Below, piece by piece: positions 1 through 8,368 of a stretch of 64,000 nucleotides of DNA. Each line of letters starts with the position of its first letter. Within the stretch, counting starts at the first letter, position 1. The position numbers and the translations under genes were made by a program. The DNA is from Chitinophaga pinensis (lineage in GTDB: Bacteria; Bacteroidota; Bacteroidia; NS11-12g; UBA955), in assembly GCA_945888525.1 (NCBI GenBank), contig CAMDAF010000001.1:96059-160058 (forward strand), given 5' to 3'. Under the pieces are notes generated by a model, which worked only from the letters and a program-made list of their open reading frames with translations, did no database searches and was not told where the DNA came from.

Positions 1-20
1 CTTTATGAATTCATTTTTAT

Positions 21-50
21 AAATAAAAAAAGCCTTCCGAAGAAGGCTTT
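21..50 (-). terminator. Rho-independent terminator of tRNA-Lys
   Basis: A perfect 7-bp stem (31-37 with 42-48) closes a CGAA loop. On the minus strand it is followed by a run of T. It lies directly downstream of the minus-strand tRNA. Confidence 0.8.
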
Positions 51-57
51 TGTCTTG

Positions 58-130
58 TGATCCCGCTGGGATTCGAACCCAGGACCACTACATTAAAAGT
101 GTAATGCTCTACCAGCTGAGCTACGGAATC
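58..130 (-). tRNA. tRNA-Lys (anticodon TTT)
   Basis: A 73-nt cloverleaf reads on the minus strand. It has a 7-bp acceptor stem with one wobble pair and a D-arm with the AGCTGGTAGA loop. The anticodon loop is CTTTTAA with anticodon TTT, and the T-arm carries GGTTCGAATCC. The 3' CCA is not encoded, so it must be added after transcription. The gene has its own promoter (144-174) and terminator (21-50), so it is independent of ychF upstream. Confidence 0.97.
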
Positions 131-143
131 GTTAAACGTGGTG

Positions 144-174
144 CAAAAGTAAGATTTTTATTGATTTAAACAAA
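144..174 (-). promoter_or_regulatory. Promoter of tRNA-Lys
   Basis: On the minus strand TTTG (171-174) is followed after exactly 19 nt by TACTTTTG (144-151), then CA. This matches the Bacteroides sigma-A consensus TTTG-N19-21-TAnnTTTG. The predicted transcription start lies about 8 nt before the mature tRNA 5' end. Confidence 0.8.
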
Positions 175-200
175 TGCTTTTTGATAATAATTCAATTATT

Positions 201-1301
201 TTAAACGTTGAATCTAAAATGCATACAATCGCCATCTTTGACTATATATTCTTTGCCCTCAACACCCAGCTTTCCAGCCTCTTTAATCGCTGCTTCGGTG
301 CCATATTGAAGGTAATCATCGTATTTAATAACTTCTGCTCTTATAAATCCTTTTTCAAAGTCTGTATGAATAACCGCAGCCGCTTGCGGAGCTTTCATTC
401 CTCTTGTAATTGTCCAAGCTCTAACTTCCTTTTCACCAACGGTAAAATAGGTAATATAATTGAGCATTTTATAGGCGGCTTTGATCAATTTGGCAACACC
501 GCTTTCGCTCATGCCCAAATCGTTTAAGAACATTGCTCTTTCTTCAGGATCTTCTAATTCTGCGATATCAGCTTCTGCAGCAGCGCAAATAACCAAAACA
601 TCTGCATTTTCTGTTGCGGCCATTTCGCGAATTTGATCTACCCAGGCGTTGCTGGTAATTAAACTTTTTTCATCAACATTGCATACATACAAAACAGGCT
701 TACCAGTCAACAAATTAAGGTCTTCACAAAGCACTTTTTGTTCATCGGTTAAACTGTCCATTGTACGGGCGTTTAGTCCTTGTAATAAATGGGCTATGTA
801 TTTTTCACAAGCATCCGCAATTTTACCGGCATCTTTGTCGCCTGCCTTCGCTTGCTTTTGAACCCTTAACAGTCTGTTTTCAACTGCTTCGAGGTCTTTT
901 AATTGCAGCTCTGTGTCTATAATTTCTTTATCTCTAATCGGATTAACAGAACCATCGACATGTATAATGTTATCATCTTCAAAACATCTAAGAACATGCA
1001 AGATGGCCTGAGTGCTTTTAATATTTCCTAAAAATTGATTGCCCAAGCCTTCGCCTTTGCTAGCGCCTTTAACTAAGCCAGCAATATCTACAATTTCTAC
1101 TGTAGCTGGAACAATGTTTTGTGGCTTTGCTATTTCAGTAAGCTTTTGCAAACGTTCATCTGGAACTGTAATTACACCAACATTGGGTTCTATTGTGCAA
1201 AAAGGAAAATTTGCTGCTTGGGCTTTAGCATTGCTAAGGCAATTGAAAAGGGTAGATTTACCAACGTTTGGAAGTCCTACGATACCACACTGTAATGACA
1301 T
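201..1301 (-). CDS. ychF: Redox-regulated ATPase YchF (Obg-like, OLA1 family)
   Basis: Cytoplasmic P-loop NTPase of the Obg/OLA1 family. It is ribosome-associated and, in characterised homologues, prefers ATP over GTP. The P-loop GLPNVGKS is at residues 9-16, and the G4 position reads NVDE instead of NKxD, the change linked to ATP preference in this family. The C-terminal ~80 residues form a TGS domain ending in the typical [10 protein letters not shown]. The 366-aa length is full for the family. It starts 35 nt after the stop of the mutase gene upstream with no recognisable promoter between them, so the two are probably co-transcribed. Confidence 0.96.
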   Translation of the reverse strand: MSLQCGIVGLPNVGKSTLFNCLSNAKAQAANFPFCTIEPNVGVITVPDERLQKLTEIAKPQNIVPATVEIVDIAGLVKGASKGEGLGNQFLGNIKSTQAILHVLRCFEDDNIIHVDGSVNPIRDKEIIDTELQLKDLEAVENRLLRVQKQAKAGDKDAGKIADACEKYIAHLLQGLNARTMDSLTDEQKVLCEDLNLLTGKPVLYVCNVDEKSLITSNAWVDQIREMAATENADVLVICAAAEADIAELEDPEERAMFLNDLGMSESGVAKLIKAAYKMLNYITYFTVGEKEVRAWTITRGMKAPQAAAVIHTDFEKGFIRAEVIKYDDYLQYGTEAAIKEAGKLGVEGKEYIVKDGDCMHFRFNV

Positions 1302-1336
1302 GTTTTAACTTTGTTTTTTTTCCTGTAAAGGTCTAA

Positions 1337-2725
1337 TTATTGATTTGCAATTTCACCAATGTCTTTGATGATTTTCATTGTTAAATTTCTTGCTGTTGTC
1401 TCCGATTTGCTTTCAGCATATATTCGGATAATAGGCTCGGTGTTTGATTTTCTCAAATGTATCCAATCTTCGTCAAAATCTATTCGAACCCCATCGACCG
1501 TGTTGATTTCAAAATTTTTATATTTTTCCTTTATCTTTTCTAAGACATCGTCGGGGTTGATGTCTTTGGTCAAATCAACCTTGTTTTTAGAAATAACATA
1601 ATTAGGGAAACTCATTCTTAATGCCGTGCAGGTTTTACCCGATTTAGAAAGTGAACTTAGAAACAGGGCTATTCCAACCAAAGCATCACGTCCATAGTGC
1701 AAGTCAGGATATATAATTCCTCCATTGCCTTCTCCACCAATAACAGCATTGGTTTCCTTCATCATTTCTACAACATTTACTTCTCCAACAGCACTAGCAG
1801 TGTATATGCCGCCTGCTTTTTCTGTGATGTCTTTCAAAGCCCTTGTAGACGATAAATTTGAAACGGTATTGCCTTTTGAAGTGTGTTTTAAAATATAGTC
1901 AGCAACTGCAACCAAAGTATACTCTTCTCCAAACATTCCTCCGTCTTCACCAACCAATGCCAATCGGTCAACATCTGGGTCTACACAAATGCCTAAATGG
2001 GCTTTTTTGCTTTTAACCATCGATGATAGCTCTGTTAAATGTTCTGGAAGTGGTTCAGGATTATGAGCGAAATGTCCTGTTGGTTCGCAATTTAATTCAA
2101 TGATTTGCTCAACCCCCAAGGCTTTTAACAACATTGGGACAGCTATGCCACCACTAGAATTTACTGCATCAACCACTATGCTGAATTTTTTTTCTTTTAT
2201 TGCAGCAACATCAACCAATGGAAGTTTTAAAATCTCATCAATGTGTTTTTGTAGATAGCTGTTGTCTTCGGCGTATGTGCCTAAAGAGTTAATGTCTGCA
2301 TATTCGAAAGCCTGTGATTCTGCAATTTCCAATACCTTTGACGCTTCTGCTCCAGATATAAACTCACCTAAATTGTTCAACAATTTAAGTGCATTCCATT
2401 GCTTTGGATTGTGGCTCGCAGTTAGTATAATTCCACCAGCGGCTTCTTCAAGTTTTACAGCCATTTCAACCGTAGGCGTAGTTGACAAACCCAAATTGAT
2501 AACATCTAGGCCCATTGACAGCAAGGTAGATACAACCAAGTCAGAAACTATTTTGCCCGATATTCTTGCATCTCTGCCAATAATGACAAGCTTTCCTTTG
2601 TCTTTACTAAGCACCCAAGCGCCGTATGCAGAAGCAAATTTAACAATATCTAAAGGTGTTAAGTTCTCATTTGGGATACCGCCAATCGTGCCTCTAAAGC
2701 CTGATATTGATTTAATTAATGTCAT
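1337..2725 (-). CDS. glmM: Phosphoglucosamine mutase / phosphohexomutase (GlmM-type)
   Basis: Alpha-D-phosphohexomutase, probably interconverting glucosamine-6-P and glucosamine-1-P for UDP-GlcNAc and so for peptidoglycan and LPS. The phosphoserine loop TASHNP has Ser104, the metal site DPDVDR is at 249-254, the sugar loop is GEGNGG, and the phosphate loop RKSNTEP is near the C-terminus. The substrate (glucosamine versus mannose or glucose phosphate) is inferred from the N-terminal GFRGTIGG type common in Bacteroidota. I place the start at ATG 2725 (462 aa), not at the longer frame from 2785, because TATTTTTG at 2740-2747 would put the transcription start between them and the catalytic fold begins at MTLIKSISGFRG. 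Confidence 0.88.
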   Translation of the reverse strand: MTLIKSISGFRGTIGGIPNENLTPLDIVKFASAYGAWVLSKDKGKLVIIGRDARISGKIVSDLVVSTLLSMGLDVINLGLSTTPTVEMAVKLEEAAGGIILTASHNPKQWNALKLLNNLGEFISGAEASKVLEIAESQAFEYADINSLGTYAEDNSYLQKHIDEILKLPLVDVAAIKEKKFSIVVDAVNSSGGIAVPMLLKALGVEQIIELNCEPTGHFAHNPEPLPEHLTELSSMVKSKKAHLGICVDPDVDRLALVGEDGGMFGEEYTLVAVADYILKHTSKGNTVSNLSSTRALKDITEKAGGIYTASAVGEVNVVEMMKETNAVIGGEGNGGIIYPDLHYGRDALVGIALFLSSLSKSGKTCTALRMSFPNYVISKNKVDLTKDINPDDVLEKIKEKYKNFEINTVDGVRIDFDEDWIHLRKSNTEPIIRIYAESKSETTARNLTMKIIKDIGEIANQ

Positions 2726-2739
2726 TGATTTTGAGGCTG

Positions 2740-2747
2740 CAAAAATA
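2740..2747 (-). promoter_or_regulatory. -7 element of glmM promoter
   Basis: TATTTTTG followed by CA on the minus strand, 14 nt before the chosen glmM start. No clear -33 TTTG is visible. Confidence 0.6.
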
Positions 2748-3137
2748 CGCAATTTATCGCAACTAAAATAACAGATTACTAACAATATGATTGTTGAAAT
2801 TTCACATAAATTTCATTTTTGTATGTCAAAAAGCATAATAAAAAGTATTTAATTGCGATAAAATTAAATGTTTACACCGAGTTTGATATTTTGGCGTCTT
2901 TTATGCTCGTCTTTTACCTTTGAATGCTCGGAGAAGTCTAACGCTTTTAGCAGAAATAAACTTTGCGTCTTTTTTTACAATTTAGACAACTTGTACGTCA
3001 CAATAAATGATTCCAAAAGTAAAAAATGGATGTTACAGAAAGCTAAGTTTGAAGGATATCTGCACCGAACGTTTGCTGGAAATAAATACTTAAACGCTTA
3101 CAGTGATCATTTGCAATGGGGTTAAGAATACAAATTA
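2748..3137. other. Intergenic region between glmM and ppk1
   Basis: About 390 bases between divergent genes. The only content is an 85-codon open frame (2868-3125, listed separately as doubtful) and CATTTTTG near 2815 on the plus strand, one mismatch from the -7 consensus. No RNA structure or repeat was recognised. Confidence 0.4.
2868..3125 (+). CDS. Doubtful small ORF upstream of ppk1
   Basis: An 85-codon ATG frame ending 12 nt before the ppk1 start. The product resembles no family I know. It has no signal peptide or repeat, and it uses codons that are rare in the neighbouring genes (CGA, CGT, TCG, GTC, many TGC). Its position and strand would fit a leader gene of ppk1, and a near-consensus -7 element lies about 50 nt upstream. 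The composition argues against a real protein. It may be the untranslated leader of ppk1 or a decayed gene. Confidence 0.22.
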   Translation: MFTPSLIFWRLLCSSFTFECSEKSNAFSRNKLCVFFYNLDNLYVTINDSKSKKWMLQKAKFEGYLHRTFAGNKYLNAYSDHLQWG

Positions 3138-5201
3138 ATGATAAAGAAAAAAATTAGAACAATAAACAGAGAGTTAAGTTGGCTCTCGTTTAACGACCGT
3201 GTGCTTCAAGAAGCCAATGATGTGCATGTGCCATTATTAGAGCGATTAAAGTTTTTGGGAATATTTTCTTCAAATTTAGATGAGTTTTTTCGTGTACGTG
3301 TTGCCACAAATAAAAGGATGTTGCAGGTAAAAAGCTCCAAAACCAACACGATTAATAAAAAAGAGATTCAAGAAGCATTGCAAGATATTTACAACAAAGT
3401 TGTTATTCAGCAGGTTAAATTTAACAATATTTACAATCAATTGCTGAATGAATTTAAAAGCAAAAATGTCTATTTTGTAAACGAAAAACAAATCAATATT
3501 CAACAAACCTTAGAGGTTAGAAAGTATTTTAAAGATGAAATCATCAATACTATATTTCCACTCATTTTGGATGCAAAACAATCATTTCCATTTTTAAGGG
3601 ACAATACGGTATACCTGGCTTGTAAGTTAAGTAATTCCATCACTAAAGAGAAAAAGTACGCCTTAATTCCATTGCCAACAAAGATTAAGAAACGGTTTTT
3701 TCAATTGCCCAAACAAGGCGGAAATACCTACATGATGTTTATTGATGATGTCATCAGATGCAATCTTGATGTGGTGTTTTCTAGTTTTGAGTTTAATATG
3801 TTCGAAGCTTATACCATCAAGTTAACCCGAGATGCAGAAATTGATTTAGAAAGTGATGTGTCTTTAGATATTCTGGATACGATCAAGAATTCACTCAAAC
3901 AACGTAAAAAGGGTCAGCCAGTGCGACTGATTTACGATCAAGAAATGCCAAAGGATTTTATAAAATTCATCAATCAGAAATTAAAACTTTCGAAAGATGA
4001 ATTAATCCCAGGTCAGCGTTACCACAACTTCAGGGATTTTATTGGATTTCCAGACATTAAAAAAACGGATTTAAAATATCAAAACATCGAACCTTTAGCT
4101 ATTCCTGAGCTGGATAAGGCAAAAACTTTATTCAATGCCATTAGAGCAAAGGATTTTTTAATCAGCCATCCCTACCAACCATTTAGTTACATTATTCGTT
4201 TGCTGAGAGAGGCTGCAATAGACCCTAATGTTGTTAGCATCAAAATAACTTTATACAGGGTGGCCGAAAATTCAAATGTTGTAAATGCGTTAATTAATGC
4301 GGTAAAAAACGGAAAAAAAGTAATTGTTATGATGGAACTTAAAGCCCGATTTGATGAAGAACATAATATCTATTGGAGCAATAAGTTAAGAGAGGAGGGG
4401 GCAACTGTTTTGTTTACAATACCTAGTTATAAAGTACACACAAAAATGTGCCTTATCTCACGAAAAGAAAAAACCGGTTTGAAAAATTATGCCCATCTAG
4501 GTACTGGTAATTATAATGGTGAAACGGCAAAATTCTATTGCGACCATTCTGTTTTTACAAGCAACAAGCGAATTACCGACGAGTTAACAAAAGTGTTTAA
4601 ATTAATTGCTGATTTCAAGCCTGAAAAATATAAATTCAGCACAATATTGGTTTCTCCAATCAATTTAAGAGCCACATTTATCAGACTTATTGATGCAGAA
4701 ATTTCGAATAAAAAAGCAGGAAAAGAAGCTTACATCATTATGAAAATGAATAGCTTGGTTGATCTTGAAATTATTGACAAATTGTATACGGCGAGCAATG
4801 CAGGTGTGCGAATCGATTTAATTGTAAGAGGCATATGCTGTCTTGTGCCAGGTGTAAAAGGCAAAAGTGAAAATATAAATGCCATTAGTATTGTCGATAA
4901 ATTCTTAGAACATGCGCGGGTATATGTGTTTGCCAATGCAGGTAGAGAGCGCATATATATGGGATCTGCCGATATGATGACAAGAAATCTTGATAACCGA
5001 ATCGAGGTTTGTTTTCCTGTCATTAGCCCTGATATTAAACATGAAATTAAAAAAATGCTAAGTATTCAAATGTCAGACAATGCCAAGGCAAGGATTTTGG
5101 ATGCCTACCAAATTAATGAATACAAACCCAATGGCATACCAAGGATACGTTCACAGGTGGAATTTTATAATTATTTAAAAAATAAATATGAAAACACTTA
5201 A
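3138..5201 (+). CDS. ppk1: Polyphosphate kinase 1
   Basis: Reversibly transfers the gamma-phosphate of ATP to inorganic polyphosphate. The 687-aa protein has the full PPK1 layout: N-domain beginning RELSWLSFNDRVLQEA, then a head domain, then two phospholipase-D-like halves. The catalytic histidine lies in SYKVHTKMCLISRKE near residue 435, and the second half carries IYMGSADMMTRNLDNRIE. The length is normal. No exopolyphosphatase gene is adjacent. The start is the ATG right before the conserved basic N-terminus. Confidence 0.97.
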   Translation: MIKKKIRTINRELSWLSFNDRVLQEANDVHVPLLERLKFLGIFSSNLDEFFRVRVATNKRMLQVKSSKTNTINKKEIQEALQDIYNKVVIQQVKFNNIYNQLLNEFKSKNVYFVNEKQINIQQTLEVRKYFKDEIINTIFPLILDAKQSFPFLRDNTVYLACKLSNSITKEKKYALIPLPTKIKKRFFQLPKQGGNTYMMFIDDVIRCNLDVVFSSFEFNMFEAYTIKLTRDAEIDLESDVSLDILDTIKNSLKQRKKGQPVRLIYDQEMPKDFIKFINQKLKLSKDELIPGQRYHNFRDFIGFPDIKKTDLKYQNIEPLAIPELDKAKTLFNAIRAKDFLISHPYQPFSYIIRLLREAAIDPNVVSIKITLYRVAENSNVVNALINAVKNGKKVIVMMELKARFDEEHNIYWSNKLREEGATVLFTIPSYKVHTKMCLISRKEKTGLKNYAHLGTGNYNGETAKFYCDHSVFTSNKRITDELTKVFKLIADFKPEKYKFSTILVSPINLRATFIRLIDAEISNKKAGKEAYIIMKMNSLVDLEIIDKLYTASNAGVRIDLIVRGICCLVPGVKGKSENINAISIVDKFLEHARVYVFANAGRERIYMGSADMMTRNLDNRIEVCFPVISPDIKHEIKKMLSIQMSDNAKARILDAYQINEYKPNGIPRIRSQVEFYNYLKNKYENT

Positions 5202-5217
5202 GTTTTTCGCAAGAAGC

Positions 5218-5262
5218 TAAGACAAGTTACCAATCAAAAAATAATTTGTCTTATTTATTGAT
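5218..5262 (+). terminator. Possible terminator after ppk1
   Basis: TAAGACAA (5218-5225) pairs with TTGTCTTA (5246-5253) across a 20-nt loop, followed by a T-rich stretch. The stem is weak. It sits between the convergent ppk1 and rhlE genes. Confidence 0.35.
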
Positions 5263-5320
5263 TTTTGTTTTTGATGGTAAGACTATTGTTCAAATATCTA
5301 AAAATAGACTAATTGTGCGC

Positions 5321-6592
5321 TTAGTAGTTTCGCTTATCTCTGCCGCCGCCATATGACTTTTTGGGCGGTTTATTTCCGCCTGTTTTTGGGGCAGAACCTT
5401 GGCCTCTGTTTGGTCTTGGACCATACGATGGTTTGGCTGCCTTTGGTGGATTTTCATCCAATAAAGGAAAATTATGCCCGTTAATAACTGGGATTTTCAT
5501 TGAAATTAATTTTTCAATGTTTTTTATGTCAACACGTTCTTCTGCATCGCAGAATGAATAGGCTGTTCCCTTGTTACCCGCTCTGCCTGTTCTTCCAATT
5601 CTGTGCACGTATGTTTCTGAAATATTTGGAATGTCAAAGTTGATCACGTATTCCAATTCATCAACATCAATTCCTCTGGCTGCGATATCTGTCGCTACTA
5701 AAACGCGGGTCGTTTGTGCCTTAAAGTTGGCCAAAGCTGCCTGTCTTGCATTCTGAGCCTTGTTGCCATGGATTGCTTGCGCTTTAATGTCGTTTTTTAC
5801 TAAAACCTTTACAATTTTGTCGGCACCATGTTTGGTTCTTGTAAACACAAGTACTGTTTTGATTTTAGAATCTTTTAGTATGTCCAAAAGCAATGCATTT
5901 TTATTGCCTTTATCTACATAGTACAAAAATTGTTTAATTGTTTCTGCAGTCGATGACACGGGTGCTACCTCCACTTTTGCAGGATTGCTAAGAATGCTGC
6001 TGGCTAATTTTACGATCTCTGGCGGCATGGTGGCAGAGAAAAATAAAGATTGTCTTTTCTGAGGCAGTGCTGCTATCAGTTTTTTTACATCATGAATAAA
6101 TCCCATATCCAACATTCGGTCTGCTTCATCTAATACAAACATTTCTATTTGTCTTAAATTAATAAAGCCTTGTTGCATCAAATCAAGCAATCTTCCCGGT
6201 GTAGCAACCAAAATGTCAATGCCTCTTTGAAGGGCGTTTACTTGTGAATGTTGCTTTACGCCACCAAAAATTACCGTATGGTTTAAACGGTGGTATTTGC
6301 CATAGGCTTGAATACTCTCACCTATCTGTATCGCCAACTCCCTAGTTGGGGTAACAATTAGACATCTAATAGGCCTATTTCTAGAATTATTTTCATTTTT
6401 GTCTAATAATTGAATGATTGGTATGGAGAAGGCTGCTGTTTTGCCTGTACCAGTTTGTGCGCAACCTAATAAGTCGCGTCCCTCTAAAACAATTGGAATG
6501 GCTTTAGACTGAATAGGGGTGGGTTGGGTATAGCCTTCTTCGCTTAGGGCTTTGAGTATCTCAGGTGTGAGATTTAAATCTTGAAATGTCAT
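5321..6592 (-). CDS. rhlE: DEAD-box ATP-dependent RNA helicase, RhlE-like
   Basis: Unwinds short RNA duplexes; homologues act in ribosome assembly and cold adaptation. All helicase motifs are present in order: Q-motif (YTQPTPIQ), I (AQTGTGKT), Ia (PTRELA), TPGRL, II (DEAD), III (SAT), VFTRTK, ARGID and VI (HRIGRTGR). After residue ~385 comes a short Pro/Gly/Lys/Arg tail ([16 protein letters not shown]), the basic RNA-binding extension typical of RhlE. It is a single gene with a probable long leader (see 6730-6737). Confidence 0.94.
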   Translation of the reverse strand: MTFQDLNLTPEILKALSEEGYTQPTPIQSKAIPIVLEGRDLLGCAQTGTGKTAAFSIPIIQLLDKNENNSRNRPIRCLIVTPTRELAIQIGESIQAYGKYHRLNHTVIFGGVKQHSQVNALQRGIDILVATPGRLLDLMQQGFINLRQIEMFVLDEADRMLDMGFIHDVKKLIAALPQKRQSLFFSATMPPEIVKLASSILSNPAKVEVAPVSSTAETIKQFLYYVDKGNKNALLLDILKDSKIKTVLVFTRTKHGADKIVKVLVKNDIKAQAIHGNKAQNARQAALANFKAQTTRVLVATDIAARGIDVDELEYVINFDIPNISETYVHRIGRTGRAGNKGTAYSFCDAEERVDIKNIEKLISMKIPVINGHNFPLLDENPPKAAKPSYGPRPNRGQGSAPKTGGNKPPKKSYGGGRDKRNY

Positions 6593-6729
6593 ATTTGTTT
6601 AATAAAATACCGATGGGAACTTTTTTGAAAGAAACAATCGCTAAACCAATAAACGAAAAACCTAAAAAGTTTTTTTGTGATATAAAGAGCCGTGAGATAA
6701 ATATTCTGAATCAGATCCGAAAGGTTTTG

Positions 6730-6737
6730 CAAAGGTA
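6730..6737 (-). promoter_or_regulatory. Candidate -7 element for rhlE, long leader
   Basis: TACCTTTG followed by CA on the minus strand. Transcription from here would give a 5' UTR of about 130 nt before rhlE. Long leaders are known for cold-induced helicase genes. No -33 TTTG at the right spacing. Confidence 0.45.
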
Positions 6738-6791
6738 ATGCTTTTTTACCAATTTCGAATTACTGACTTAATTCACCAGGGAAAATACAAA

Positions 6792-8363
6792 TTATAATTT
6801 GATAAGGTGTCTACCAATTTGCCCATTCGGGCTAATTAATTGATAGTAATAATTTCCCGGAGGAAGATCATGTCCATCTAAATGGTAGCTGTATTTTCCT
6901 TTGTCAACGGTTTCGTTAAGCAAAGTTTTAATCAATCTTCCTTTGTTGTCAAATAAGTTGAGCTCTACTTTTCCCGCAGGTACACTGTATTCAATATTTG
7001 TGAAATCTTTAAATGGGTTGGGGTAGTTTTGAAGTAAACTGATTTGTTCAGTTCTGAAATTTTTAACCCATAAACCTTGTTTAAAAATTGGTAAAGTGTC
7101 AAAATGTTTTAACAATAAAGAAGTATCTGTTTTGCTGCTTGGGGTTTGAAACCAATCAATCAATACCGAGGCATATACCTGTCTGAAATCATATTGCATT
7201 GGAATATTGTCTCCAACATTGACAGTACTTGGAATATTCGGATTGTTGCCAATAATTGTTGGATTCACTTGGGTGCCAAATACGATTAACGGAGCTGCCG
7301 CACCATGGTCAGTTCCTCGGCTATCATTGCTTTTTATTCTTCTTCCAAATTCACTGTAGGTCATGCCCGCAACTCGGTCGGCAATACCCAATTGTTCGCA
7401 ATCATCTTGAAATGCTGCAATTGCATCTGAAACATTTTTCCACAATGTAGCATGGTTTCCCGTTTCATTTCCTCCAGTTGCAGATACCTGATTCGAATGT
7501 GTGTCAAATCCACCCAAACTCACAGTGTATATAGGTGTCTTTAAACCACCTGCAATTAAATTGGCTACTATTTTCAACTGATCTGCTAAGGTATTGTTGC
7601 TCGGATAGATTGCTTTGTTGGTGCTTGATTGAGCTGCGGCTTTTACTGTTGTGTTGTATTCTTGGGTTTGTTGTAAAACAAGGCGCACATAGGTTAACTC
7701 GTGGCCAGCAGGTGTATTTGGCGCAGCATCTACGGTGCCACTTACCAATTGGTAAAAGCTGCTGGGATTTGATATGGCCATCCCGGTGTTTACAGTATTT
7801 CCCATCAAAGCCATAGACACGCTGTAGCCAATTGAAATAGCCAATGGATCAGGGTCATTCAAATTCGGGTATCCATCAGGAAATCCTGGGTATAAATCTT
7901 CTAAATACCGGCCTGCCCAGCCTGAATTTAAAAATTGAGAACTTTCACTGGCTGTATGCCAAATATCGGTGGCTCTAAAATGCGAAAAATTTGGATTTGG
8001 ATAACCCACTGCTTGCACAATGTTTACCTTTTGGTTATTGAACATCGTTCTCAAGCCTGTCATTGCTGGGTGCATGCCCACTCCGTTAATTCCATTCAAG
8101 GTTAATACTTTACTTTCTTGAATCAAAATATTGCTCCGTGCATTGGATAGGTTGGTGTATTGGTCGGTAGGGATTATGGTGTTTAGACCATCATTTCCCC
8201 CATTCAATTGTATCATTACAAATACCCTCCCGTTTTTGGCTGCAGCTTCTGAAATCGCTTTGAGCATTGGCGTGGCCGCATATGCTTGAAATTTCATACC
8301 GTCGATAAAAAACGGCAACATGGCTGCAGGAATTGCTTTCTTTAAAAAATCTTTTCTTTTCAT
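6792..8363 (-). CDS. DUF1501 protein with type IX secretion C-terminal signal
   Basis: Secreted 523-aa protein. The N-terminus (MKRKDFLKKAIPAAMLPFF) is a signal peptide with a Lys-Arg start but no true twin arginine. The body is a DUF1501 domain, a sulfatase/alkaline-phosphatase-like fold of unknown activity (QLNGGNDGLNTIIP; NFSHFRATDIWHTAS; GGFDTHSNQ; EFGRR...DHGAAAP). The last ~75 residues are a type A T9SS sorting domain (LLQNYPNPFKDFTNIEYSVP to PNGQIGRHLIKL), so it is expected on the cell surface or outside. It starts 5 nt after the DUF1800 gene, forming an operon; the two families are regularly paired. Confidence 0.9.
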   Translation of the reverse strand: MKRKDFLKKAIPAAMLPFFIDGMKFQAYAATPMLKAISEAAAKNGRVFVMIQLNGGNDGLNTIIPTDQYTNLSNARSNILIQESKVLTLNGINGVGMHPAMTGLRTMFNNQKVNIVQAVGYPNPNFSHFRATDIWHTASESSQFLNSGWAGRYLEDLYPGFPDGYPNLNDPDPLAISIGYSVSMALMGNTVNTGMAISNPSSFYQLVSGTVDAAPNTPAGHELTYVRLVLQQTQEYNTTVKAAAQSSTNKAIYPSNNTLADQLKIVANLIAGGLKTPIYTVSLGGFDTHSNQVSATGGNETGNHATLWKNVSDAIAAFQDDCEQLGIADRVAGMTYSEFGRRIKSNDSRGTDHGAAAPLIVFGTQVNPTIIGNNPNIPSTVNVGDNIPMQYDFRQVYASVLIDWFQTPSSKTDTSLLLKHFDTLPIFKQGLWVKNFRTEQISLLQNYPNPFKDFTNIEYSVPAGKVELNLFDNKGRLIKTLLNETVDKGKYSYHLDGHDLPPGNYYYQLISPNGQIGRHLIKL

Positions 8364-8368
8364 ATTGC

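Noticed and set aside
2262..2771. 169-codon plus-strand frame opposite glmM
   Set aside because: Fully overlaps the strongly supported mutase gene; no family, no promoter.
8300..8363. Twin-arginine signal on the DUF1501 protein
   Set aside because: The N-terminus is MKRKDF with Lys-Arg-Lys, not the RR-x-F-L-K pattern, although some family members do have Tat signals.
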